From CAKZNE01 sp964485405 (lineage in GTDB: Bacteria; Bacteroidota; Bacteroidia; Flavobacteriales; Schleiferiaceae): 64,000 bases of DNA. Below, piece by piece: positions 54,533 through 62,631 of the stretch. The stretch covers positions 1 through 64,000 of the forward strand of contig CAZAJG010000016.1 in assembly GCA_964485405.1 (NCBI GenBank). The letters are read 5' to 3'. Position 1 is the first letter of the stretch, and each line of letters starts with the position of its first letter. The notes beneath the pieces were generated by a model. The model was not told where the DNA came from and made no database searches. It saw only the letters and a program-made list of their open reading frames with translations. The translations under genes and the position numbers were made by a program.

Positions 54533-54958
54533 CTAAATCAAAAAACGTTGAAAATCAACAAGAACATTTTTATGAACAAGTGGAGGAGGGTCGTTCTTTT
54601 GGAGAAAACTGTCATTTTCAGAACGATTAAAATTAAAGGAGGAATCTAATAAAAAGGCTGTTTTCGAAAAGTAAAAGGTGGGTATTTCCAAATCTATCTC
54701 TTGGTCTAGAGACTTTACAACCTGTAATCCTGGAATCGCAATATATTCGTATTCACAACAACCAGAAGATCGAGTAAGTGAATGCTCAGAAGTACAAGCA
54801 GAACCTTGTAATTGCATATCACAACCCTCTACAGGGCTGTAGTAGCTCTCATCTGTAATTAAGCCCATGCAGTAATGGCGGCTTACCGTTACTCCCAAGC
54901 TCGAAAACAACAGGACTAAAGCAAGCAGAAAACTTGATATGGACTTTAATACTTTCAC
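54533..54958 (-). CDS. HYC_CC_PP family protein
   Basis: Exported small protein of 141 aa with all three name-giving motifs: HYC (SRHYCMG, near residue 28), CC (SGCCEYEY, near residue 67) and PP (NDPPPLVH, near residue 124). A signal peptide or membrane anchor covers residues 5-25. Members occur in Bacteroidota beside HMA proteins and TonB receptors, as here, and probably help in metal acquisition; the biochemical role is unknown. The HYC motif suggests metal ligands. The gap to the next gene is 94 bp, with no terminator seen, so co-transcription is likely. Confidence 0.85.
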   Translation of the reverse strand: MKVLKSISSFLLALVLLFSSLGVTVSRHYCMGLITDESYYSPVEGCDMQLQGSACTSEHSLTRSSGCCEYEYIAIPGLQVVKSLDQEIDLEIPTFYFSKTAFLLDSSFNFNRSENDSFLQKNDPPPLVHKNVLVDFQRFLI

Positions 54959-55026
54959 TGTTACAAAGTTAAGTGAAAAAGGAATTCATCCCAACCCTCA
55001 GCCAAAATCTAGCCCCATTATTTAGG

Positions 55027-56064
55027 TTAAGAAGATACAGTTCCTTTATCTGAAAGCAGAAGTGCGATAGGACGGGTAGATTTAAACTCAGCAAATATGA
55101 TTACCATAATAACGGTGATTGGAACGCTCAATATCATACCGGTAATCCCCCAAATAGCACCCCAGATAGAAAGTGCCAATATCACTACTAAAGAGCTAAT
55201 GTTTAAGGAGTTTCCCATAACCTTTGGTTCTATTATATTCCCAACAATTACTTGAATAGCCCCTACTACACTTAGTACAATAATGCAGGGTACAACCTCG
55301 CCAAACTGGAGTAAGGCGAATATGGAAGGAAATACAGTAGCGATTAAAGAACCAATTGTAGGGATATAGTTTAGGAGAAAGATCAGGAACGCCCAGAAAA
55401 TTGGAGCTTCTACACCGATTATAGCTAGTGCGGCCCAACTCAAAAATCCCGTGAGTAAACTGATTAAAGTTTTTAAATATAAATAGCTTCCGATGGACTT
55501 TTCAATTTTTAGAATAACACCATTGATTCGGTTATATTTTTCTTTATCTGTGTAAATAGCCTTTAGTTTACGAGGAAATACGGCTTCCTCCAACAATATA
55601 AACATGGCGTACAAAACGATGGTAAAAGCATTTCCAAAAATCTCAGTTAAAGAGCTAAAAACATTACTCAAAATACCGGAGAACTCAAAATCCACAAGGA
55701 AATCACCAACCGTTTGTGAAAGGTCAATGTTGTATTTTTCGTTAATTGTTTTGGTAACGGTGGTTACGTTTGCTTCGTAGGTAGGTAGGCTTTGAGATAA
55801 GCTTTCAATATTCACAATAAGCATTTGGATAATAACCCCCAACACGGCAAATATCACCAAAGAGGAAAGTACCGTAAGTAACCAATTCGGAAAGTTGTTT
55901 TTTACAAAGCCGACTTTAAGAAAACCATTATTCCGAATTCCACGAATTAGAAACCAAACCAAAAGAGCGAGCACAAAAGGGATCAACAACTGACGCCCAT
56001 ATACAAGAATAATAACCAATAAGGTGCTTACAATTAAGGAGTAAGCCGTTTTGGAAAGGTTCAT
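55027..56064 (-). CDS. AI-2E family transporter
   Basis: Inner-membrane protein of 345 aa from the AI-2E (PF01594) family. Paired helices lie at the N-terminus (residues 5-40, 60-85), and an amphipathic region with SLPTYEANVTTVTKTINE follows. A C-terminal set of helices contains the family's NYIPTIGSLIATVFPSIFAL and EPKVMGNSLNISSLVV segments. Family members include the autoinducer-2 exporter TqsA and Na+/H+-type transporters; the substrate here is unknown. It follows nhaD by 33 bp, so a role connected with sodium or pH is plausible. Confidence 0.9.
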   Translation of the reverse strand: MNLSKTAYSLIVSTLLVIILVYGRQLLIPFVLALLVWFLIRGIRNNGFLKVGFVKNNFPNWLLTVLSSLVIFAVLGVIIQMLIVNIESLSQSLPTYEANVTTVTKTINEKYNIDLSQTVGDFLVDFEFSGILSNVFSSLTEIFGNAFTIVLYAMFILLEEAVFPRKLKAIYTDKEKYNRINGVILKIEKSIGSYLYLKTLISLLTGFLSWAALAIIGVEAPIFWAFLIFLLNYIPTIGSLIATVFPSIFALLQFGEVVPCIIVLSVVGAIQVIVGNIIEPKVMGNSLNISSLVVILALSIWGAIWGITGMILSVPITVIMVIIFAEFKSTRPIALLLSDKGTVSS

Positions 56065-56097
56065 TGCCTAAAATTTAGTTTTGGCAATATAAATGAA

Positions 56098-57501
56098 TTA
56101 ATGCAGAAAAGTGCTTTGTAAAATGTATACGATAGCACCTGCAAAGTATCCAATTATAGCTAAAAGAGATATCTTTTTAATGTACCATCCGAAGGATATT
56201 CTCTCCAGACCCATTACGGCTACACCTGCGGCAGAACCAATGATTAAAGCACTACCACCTGTTCCAGCGCAATAAGCCAAGAATTCCCAGAATAAACCAT
56301 TTTGAGCAAAGAATGAACCTTCTACAATACTAATGTCATACATACCCATAGCCGCAGCCACCAAAGGAACGTTATCCACAATGGATGATAAAAGACCTAT
56401 GATCATACTCACCGCATAAACTCCATTAGGTTCTGAAGTACCAACGTTTTCATCTAAGAACATGGCCATTTCTCTAAGCTGTCCGGCAGATTGCAAACTA
56501 GCAACGGCCAATAGAATTCCAAGGAAGAACAACACACTTGGAGTATCTACTTTTTGAAGTACACCAATAACGCTAAGTCTTGATTTTGCCTCACGATTCT
56601 TTTTCTTGTGCATAATCTCTGTGATAACCCATAAAACGCCTAAACTCAGCATCATGCCCATAAAAGGAGGTAGGTGAGTAACTGTTTTAAAGATGGGAAC
56701 AAATAAAAGACCACTTACTCCAGCAATAAAAATAATGTTCCTCTCTTTTTCGGTTGTTGGATTCATATGATGCTCCAAGTCTTGTGTTTTGTTCGGACGG
56801 GTAACATTTCCTTTTAACCTTGAAGAAAGTATGGCCAAAGGCACTAGCATACAAACTAAACTAGGTACAATAAGATTTACGATGATATCTCCAGCTGTTA
56901 TTTGTGAGCCAATCCAAAGCATAGTAGTGGTAACATCACCAATAGGAGACCAAGCACCTCCGGCATTTGCAGAAAGAACTACCATACCAGCAAAAAGCCA
57001 TCGGTCGCTCTTATCATCAATAAGTTTTCTCAGTAGAGAGATCATTACAATAGATGTGGTAAGATTATCTAAAGCAGCAGAAAAGAAGAAGGTGATGATA
57101 CAAACAATCCAAAGCAATTTTGCCTTTTTAGTAGTAGTGATTTTATTGGTAATTACGGCAAAGCCTTCATGAGCATCAACCAACTCTACAATAGTCATGG
57201 CACCAAGTAAGAAGAACAAGATGGAACCGATTTCTCCTAGATGCTCTAATATTTGATAGTGTGTAACATAATGGGTAATAATCTCATTTTTCTCCGTGAG
57301 GTACGATTCCTCCATAAACATTTGAGATAGAAAATGAGGTATGGCTTCAAAGTCAACAATACCTTGAGCACCAAGTACGTAAATTGTCCAGCAAAGAACT
57401 CCTGTGATTAACGCAGAAGCTGCTTTATCTACATGAATATTATGCTCCAAAGCAATTGCCAAATAGCCAAGAACAAAGATTACAACCATTAAAGTATACA
57501 T
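56098..57501 (-). CDS. nhaD: NhaD-type sodium:proton antiporter
   Basis: Inner-membrane antiporter of 467 aa with about 12 helices. Characteristic segments are MVVIFVLGYLAIALEHNIHV at the start, the conserved ALDNLTTSIVMI, NAGGAWSPIGDVTTTMLW and VDNVPLVAAAMGMYD. These polar residues inside helices carry the Na+ (or Li+)/H+ exchange. NhaD is common in marine and halophilic bacteria and supports a saline habitat. The AI-2E transporter gene follows 33 bp downstream on the same strand. About 190 bp upstream separates it from the dehydrogenase terminator. Confidence 0.93.
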   Translation of the reverse strand: MYTLMVVIFVLGYLAIALEHNIHVDKAASALITGVLCWTIYVLGAQGIVDFEAIPHFLSQMFMEESYLTEKNEIITHYVTHYQILEHLGEIGSILFFLLGAMTIVELVDAHEGFAVITNKITTTKKAKLLWIVCIITFFFSAALDNLTTSIVMISLLRKLIDDKSDRWLFAGMVVLSANAGGAWSPIGDVTTTMLWIGSQITAGDIIVNLIVPSLVCMLVPLAILSSRLKGNVTRPNKTQDLEHHMNPTTEKERNIIFIAGVSGLLFVPIFKTVTHLPPFMGMMLSLGVLWVITEIMHKKKNREAKSRLSVIGVLQKVDTPSVLFFLGILLAVASLQSAGQLREMAMFLDENVGTSEPNGVYAVSMIIGLLSSIVDNVPLVAAAMGMYDISIVEGSFFAQNGLFWEFLAYCAGTGGSALIIGSAAGVAVMGLERISFGWYIKKISLLAIIGYFAGAIVYILQSTFLH

Positions 57502-57631
57502 ATACAGATCGTTTGATAATTAAACCGGGCCAAAAGTAATAAAAGACTTAGGTTGACGACACCAACGGACTTTATTTATTTGCTAAGAATATTCTTTACC
57601 ATTTTAACTAAAAGAAAGTCCTATCCTATTC

Positions 57632-57679
57632 ATCAAACTAGAAAGCCCATCTTTTAAAAGGTGGGCTTTCTAGTTTGAT
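57632..57679 (-). terminator. Terminator of the dehydrogenase gene
   Basis: Two 18-base arms pair perfectly (57632-57649 with 57662-57679) around a TTTTAAAA-containing loop, 15 bp after the dehydrogenase stop on the minus strand. No separate U-tract follows, but T-rich sequence is inside the stem. Confidence 0.75.
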
Positions 57680-57693
57680 CTATTTCTTCAGCT

Positions 57694-58920
57694 TTACAAT
57701 AATTGCTTTAATGCAATCTCATAAGCGGTTTTAGTAATGCGTTGCTTACTGTTGTTCATTTCATAGCACTTTTCTAGAGCTTCTTTGATGGTGCTAGAAG
57801 TGTCCTGAAAAATTGCTTGATCAGAGAGTTCCACATTGTCGCCCATCAAATATCCAAATACTCTTGCCATTCCACAGTTGCTTATAAAGTCAGGAATACA
57901 ACTTACCTTTTCATCTGCGTATTCGGAAATAGGCCCATAAAATATTTCATCATCCGCAAAAGGAACATTAGCTCCAGAAGATATTACTTCCAAACCATGA
58001 GCGATCATCGCGTCTAAATTCTTTTTACTCACCAAGCGAGAGGCTGCAGCTGGAATAAAAATCTCAGCTCCTATTTCCCATATTTTGCGATTCGCTTCCT
58101 CAAAAGAGATGAGATCATCACTAACCAAATAGTTTCCGTTTTTTGCTTCAAAAAGAGATTTAATCGTTTCATAACTAAACCCTTCAGGGTTTAACAAACC
58201 ACCAACACGATCAATAATGCCCGTAATAAGCGCTCCTTCCTGAGCTAAGTAGTAAGCTGCTGCTGCTGCAACATTTCCCCATCCTTGAATGATAACTCTT
58301 TTGCCTTTAAGATGGCCACCATACGTTTGGTAATAGTGCTTTACCGATTCGGCTGTACCATAACCAGTAATCATATCGGCTACAGTGTACTTGCCACTAT
58401 TGTCTGGTGTTAAATGAGACTGCGTAACAGGAAAGAGAACACCTTTCTGAAGCTGGTTGATTTTCTTGGTTTTACTTTCAGGGTTTGGATTGTAATGGCC
58501 AACTAAAACACCTTCTTGAGGATGTTCAATTCCCATATCTTTTGTAATGGGAATTACTTCATGTATTTCGTCTACGTTTAAATCACCTCCTGTTCCGTAA
58601 TAGTTTTTGAGCAGGGGTTTAACGGCTTTGTACCAGCGCTTTAAAACTTCTTCTTTTCTTGGATCGTTTGGATTAAAATTGATTCCAGATTTAGCACCGC
58701 CAATTGGAGGGCCTGCAACCGTAAATTTTATTTCCATCGTTTTAGCTAAAGAGAGAACCTCATGCTTATTTAATCCTTCTCTCATACGAGTTCCACCGCC
58801 AGCAGCTCCTCCTCGAAGTGAGTTTATAACTACCCAGCCTTCTGCTGTTGTTTCACTATCATGCCAATGGAAAACAACCTCTGCGGGCTTGTGCTCATAC
58901 AATTTTAGTAAGTCTTTCAT
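57694..58920 (-). CDS. Glu/Leu/Phe/Val dehydrogenase
   Basis: Cytoplasmic oxidative deaminase of 408 aa. The N-terminal dimerisation/substrate domain has NSLRGGAAGGGTRM and the catalytic lysine region TVAGPPIGGAKSGINF. The Rossmann domain has the dinucleotide loop VIIQGWGNVAAAAAYY. It converts glutamate or a branched/aromatic amino acid to the 2-oxo acid with NAD(P)+; which substrate cannot be decided by eye. It lies downstream of anmK on the same strand (77 bp gap), an order I associate with Bacteroidota genomes. Confidence 0.93.
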   Translation of the reverse strand: MKDLLKLYEHKPAEVVFHWHDSETTAEGWVVINSLRGGAAGGGTRMREGLNKHEVLSLAKTMEIKFTVAGPPIGGAKSGINFNPNDPRKEEVLKRWYKAVKPLLKNYYGTGGDLNVDEIHEVIPITKDMGIEHPQEGVLVGHYNPNPESKTKKINQLQKGVLFPVTQSHLTPDNSGKYTVADMITGYGTAESVKHYYQTYGGHLKGKRVIIQGWGNVAAAAAYYLAQEGALITGIIDRVGGLLNPEGFSYETIKSLFEAKNGNYLVSDDLISFEEANRKIWEIGAEIFIPAAASRLVSKKNLDAMIAHGLEVISSGANVPFADDEIFYGPISEYADEKVSCIPDFISNCGMARVFGYLMGDNVELSDQAIFQDTSSTIKEALEKCYEMNNSKQRITKTAYEIALKQLL

Positions 58921-58997
58921 GCTTGAAGTTTTAAGGTGGGCAAATGTAAATAAATCGCTTTATCCAGCTTTTTAATTCTGGGAATAATCTAATAGCA

Positions 58998-60092
58998 TTA
59001 AGAGTAAATAATGCCAGAGCTATGATCGTATTTAGCTCCAGTTACGGAAGAGAGAACGTTTACCTCCCCTCTAAATCTTAAAACACCCATTAAGCCAAAA
59101 ATCAGAGCCTCTTTAAACTCAATGAGCTGAGGATTTGGTGTTTCTAGCTTACATGAGCTTTTTTCCTGAATCAGTTCTATGAGATAAAAGTTATAAGCGC
59201 CCCCTCCAGTTACTAAAACTGAGGATAAGGTATATTGATTAATACAATCTGCGATCTGCCCAGCACAATGCGCTGAGAAAGAAGCGAGTTTATCCGAAAT
59301 GGATATAGAGTAAGCATTTAAAATCGGAAGTACTTGCTCCTTCACCCATTCGGCTCCAGTTGATTTAGGAGGCTGTTTGGAGAAATAGGGAATACTATCC
59401 AATTTGCTAACTAAAGATGGATTGATTTGGCCTTGCCGAGCAATTTCCCCCCCTTTATCATAATCTAGGCCTAATTGGTTGGATAGCTGATTAAGTACAA
59501 AGTTTACCGCACAAATATCAAAAGCGATACGATTGTCCTTAAAAGGGAACGAAATATTGGCAAAACCACCTAAGTTTAAACAGCCACTATAAGAACCAAA
59601 AAGAAGAGAATCTCCAATAGGAACTAATGGTGCACCTTGGCCGCCCAAGGCAACATCCTGCTTTCGAAAATTACATACAACAGGAATACCGGTTTGAGTG
59701 AAGAGTAATGGCTCATTACCAATTTGAAGGGTAAATCCCTTTTCTGGTTGATGATAAAGTGTATGTCCGTGAGAGGCGATCAAATTGATTTTACTCCTAT
59801 CCAATCTGTAATCGGAAATAAATTGCTCAATTAATTGAGAAAGAAGTGAACTATAATCGGTGTTTAGTTGTAATAAATCAGTGGCTTTAAGATTAGGGTT
59901 AAAAGTTAAACGTTTACCCCAGTCTTCGCTGTAAGAGTAGGTGTTGGTATGAAGAAGATGGTAACGCCAAGAGGTTTTTTTTTCAAAATGAATGAATGCA
60001 ATATCAATACCATCGAGGGATGTGCCTGACATTAATGCAATTACATAGTAAGAATTTGGTGAATTTAGGGCCTTATCGATTACCTTTGCCAT
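58998..60092 (-). CDS. anmK: Anhydro-N-acetylmuramic acid kinase
   Basis: Cytoplasmic sugar kinase of 364 aa. It phosphorylates and opens 1,6-anhydro-MurNAc released during peptidoglycan turnover, giving MurNAc-6-phosphate. Visible motifs are ALMSGTSLDGIDIAFIHF at the start, SHGHTLYHQPEKGFTLQIG, NLGGFANISFP and a nucleotide-binding LVTGGGAYN near residue 295. The length is typical. It is divergent from the acyl-CoA dehydrogenase gene, with 48 bp between starts, so the two promoters overlap or face each other closely. Confidence 0.95.
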   Translation of the reverse strand: MAKVIDKALNSPNSYYVIALMSGTSLDGIDIAFIHFEKKTSWRYHLLHTNTYSYSEDWGKRLTFNPNLKATDLLQLNTDYSSLLSQLIEQFISDYRLDRSKINLIASHGHTLYHQPEKGFTLQIGNEPLLFTQTGIPVVCNFRKQDVALGGQGAPLVPIGDSLLFGSYSGCLNLGGFANISFPFKDNRIAFDICAVNFVLNQLSNQLGLDYDKGGEIARQGQINPSLVSKLDSIPYFSKQPPKSTGAEWVKEQVLPILNAYSISISDKLASFSAHCAGQIADCINQYTLSSVLVTGGGAYNFYLIELIQEKSSCKLETPNPQLIEFKEALIFGLMGVLRFRGEVNVLSSVTGAKYDHSSGIIYS

Positions 60093-60140
60093 CCTTCAAA
60101 AATAGAAGTACAGATTTAAACAAACAATTAGAAATTAGAT

Positions 60141-61283
60141 ATGAAGTTTGAACTTACAGAAGAACACTTGATGATTCAACAAGCGGCTCGTGATTTTGCG
60201 CAGAATGAATTGTTACCTGGTGTTATTGAAAGAGATGAAAAACAACAGTTTCCTGCTGAGCAAGTGAAAATGATGGGAGAGCTTGGTTTTATGGGTATGA
60301 TGGTTAGCCCCGAGTATGGTGGAAGCGGACTGGATACCATCTCTTATGTAATTGCCATGGAAGAAATATCTAAAGTAGATGCCTCTGCTTCTGTGATTAT
60401 GTCTGTTAACAATAGCTTGGTATGTTGGGGTTTAGAAAAGTTTGGTACTGAGGAACAAAAACAAAAATATCTGATTCCTTTGGCAAAAGGAGAAATCATT
60501 GGAGCCTTCTGTTTATCCGAACCAGAGGCGGGATCGGATGCTACTTCGCAGCGAACTACAGCTATAGATAAAGGAGATCATTATCTGTTAAATGGAAATA
60601 AAAACTGGATTACCAACGGGAATTCAGCTTCTGTTTATCTAGTAATGGCTCAAACAGACGTAGAAAAAGGACATAAAGGAATCAACTGCTTAATTGTTGA
60701 AAAGGATCAAGAAGGTTTTACCGTAGGAAAGAAAGAAGATAAGCTAGGAATTAGAGGTTCTGACACGCATTCCTTGATGTTTCAAGATGTAAAAGTGCCT
60801 AAAGAAAATCGTATTGGTGAAGAAGGCTTTGGTTTTAAATTTGCTATGAAAGTTTTGAGTGGTGGTCGTATAGGAATTGCTTCGCAAGCCTTAGGTATTG
60901 CCTCTGGAGCCTATGAATTGGCATTAAAATATTCTAAAGAAAGAAAAACGTTTGGTAAAGAAATAGGTCAACATCAAGGTATTGGTTTTAAATTGGCAGA
61001 TATGGCTACGGAGATCGATGCAGCTCGCTTATTGTGTTACAAAGCGGCTTGGTTAAAAGATCAAGGTTTAAACTTTGATTTAGAAAGTGCACAAGCTAAA
61101 TTGTTTGCATCTACTACAGCTATGAAAACTACAGTAGAAGCTGTTCAAGTTCATGGTGGCTATGGTTTTGTAAAAGAATACCATGTGGAACGCTTAATGC
61201 GAGATGCTAAAATTACCCAGATTTACGAAGGAACTTCTGAGATTCAAAAAATTGTAATCTCAAGAGCAATACTAAAAGATTAA
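60141..61283 (+). CDS. Acyl-CoA dehydrogenase
   Basis: Flavoenzyme of 380 aa that introduces the alpha-beta double bond in acyl-CoA. It begins MKFELTEEHLMIQQAARDFA and has the FAD-binding GAFCLSEPEAGSDATSQ. The C-terminal signature is VHGGYGFVKEYHVERLMRDA, and the catalytic-base glutamate lies in IYEGTSEIQKIVISR. It resembles short-chain/butyryl-type enzymes of Bacteroidota. It is convergent with murF, whose stop codon is only 3 bp away; no terminator is visible between them. Confidence 0.95.
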   Translation: MKFELTEEHLMIQQAARDFAQNELLPGVIERDEKQQFPAEQVKMMGELGFMGMMVSPEYGGSGLDTISYVIAMEEISKVDASASVIMSVNNSLVCWGLEKFGTEEQKQKYLIPLAKGEIIGAFCLSEPEAGSDATSQRTTAIDKGDHYLLNGNKNWITNGNSASVYLVMAQTDVEKGHKGINCLIVEKDQEGFTVGKKEDKLGIRGSDTHSLMFQDVKVPKENRIGEEGFGFKFAMKVLSGGRIGIASQALGIASGAYELALKYSKERKTFGKEIGQHQGIGFKLADMATEIDAARLLCYKAAWLKDQGLNFDLESAQAKLFASTTAMKTTVEAVQVHGGYGFVKEYHVERLMRDAKITQIYEGTSEIQKIVISRAILKD

Positions 61284-61286
61284 ATA

Positions 61287-62573
61287 TTACAAGAGGGGAA
61301 TGGATCTTTCGAGCTTCATTCCTCTACTTCCTTTTACAAGAATAGTTTTACCCACTACCTTTTCTTTTTCCAATCGCGCCAATAAATCATCGGTTGTTTT
61401 AATCTGAATAAAAGAAGGGTTTTCAATTTTACATCTAAAGAATATTTCACCAATTAGAAAGATCTTATCTACAAAGTTGAGCTGCTCTATAAGCTGAATA
61501 ATTTTGAGATGTTCTTCCTGCTCAACTTCACCAAGTTCGAACATATCACCAAGAATCATCCATTTTGGATTTTTATCAAACTCTTTAAAGTTGATAATAG
61601 CTGCCTCCATACTGCTAGGGTTAGCATTGTAGGCATCAATTACTAGAGTATTATGTTCTGTATGGCTTACTTGTGAACGGTTGTTACTTGGAGAATAGGA
61701 TTCAATACCTGCTTTTACATCCATTAAAGGCACCCCAAAGTGTAGACCTAAACTTATGGCAGCAGATAGATTTGAAAAGTTATAAGAACCAGTTAGATGA
61801 GTAGCTATTTCTATATTTTGGTAAGCTAGGGAAAGGAAGGATTTACTGTGTGTTACATAATCAAATGTATAATCACCAGTTTTATCGAACTCACCAAATT
61901 TGATGGATGAAATACCCTTCGATTTTTCGAGCTGTTTTTTATCATCTAAGTTAACGAGAACCTGTTTATTGGCACCTCTAAGATAATCGTACAGTTCGCT
62001 TTTGCCTTTTATAACGCCTTCAATCCCGCCAAATCCTTCTAGGTGAGCTTTGCCAAAATTGGTGATATAACCTATATCAGGCTGTGATAGGGAGCATAGG
62101 AATTCGATTTCTTTTTGGTGATTAGCGCCCATTTCAATTATAGCAAGCTCATGTTGAGGTTGTATTCGCAACAGGGTTAGCGGAACACCAATATGGTTGT
62201 TGAAGTTTCCAGCTGTAGCCAGAGTATTGTATTTGTTGCTGAGAGCAGCGTAAATAAGTTCCTTGGTAGTGGTTTTACCGTTACTTCCGGTAAGACCTAT
62301 AATAGGTATGGTTAACTGCTCTCTATGATACTTAGCAAGCTTCTGCAAGGTTTCAAGTACATTGTTTACTAGGATGTAATTTTTTTCCTCAAATTTCTTT
62401 TCATCAACTATAGCAAATGATGCTCCATCTTGAATGGCTTTTTCTGCAAATAGGTTTCCATTAAAGTTATCTCCTTTTAAGGCGAAGAATAGGTTGCCAG
62501 CTTCAATGCTTCGAGTATCGATACATACTCCTCTACAAGCTAAAAACGTATTGTGTAAGACAACTATATCCAT
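61287..62573 (-). CDS. murF: UDP-MurNAc-tripeptide:D-Ala-D-Ala ligase
   Basis: Cytoplasmic ligase of 428 aa that adds D-Ala-D-Ala to the UDP-MurNAc peptide, the last cytoplasmic step of peptidoglycan precursor synthesis. Motifs are CIDTRSIEAGNLFFALKGDN (N-terminal UDP-binding domain), the P-loop GLTGSNGKTTTKE near residue 97, ATAGNFNNHIGVPLTLL, and VIDAYNANPSSMEAA. The start is unusual: the ATG directly follows a seven-U tract that belongs to a hairpin after gldJ, leaving no ribosome-binding sequence. The start itself agrees with the family. The gldJ-murF order is known from flavobacteria. Confidence 0.96.
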   Translation of the reverse strand: MDIVVLHNTFLACRGVCIDTRSIEAGNLFFALKGDNFNGNLFAEKAIQDGASFAIVDEKKFEEKNYILVNNVLETLQKLAKYHREQLTIPIIGLTGSNGKTTTKELIYAALSNKYNTLATAGNFNNHIGVPLTLLRIQPQHELAIIEMGANHQKEIEFLCSLSQPDIGYITNFGKAHLEGFGGIEGVIKGKSELYDYLRGANKQVLVNLDDKKQLEKSKGISSIKFGEFDKTGDYTFDYVTHSKSFLSLAYQNIEIATHLTGSYNFSNLSAAISLGLHFGVPLMDVKAGIESYSPSNNRSQVSHTEHNTLVIDAYNANPSSMEAAIINFKEFDKNPKWMILGDMFELGEVEQEEHLKIIQLIEQLNFVDKIFLIGEIFFRCKIENPSFIQIKTTDDLLARLEKEKVVGKTILVKGSRGMKLERSIPLL

Positions 62574-62601
62574 AAAAAAATCCCCTCCGATTAAGAGGGG
62601 A
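62574..62601 (-). terminator. Terminator-like hairpin between gldJ and murF
   Basis: On the minus strand TCCCCTC (62601-62595) pairs with GAGGGGA (62587-62581), followed by seven U that end immediately at the murF start codon. It has the form of an intrinsic terminator, so it may partly uncouple murF from gldJ. Confidence 0.8.
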
Positions 62602-62631
62602 CTTGTATTTTATTAATAAATAATCATCAGA

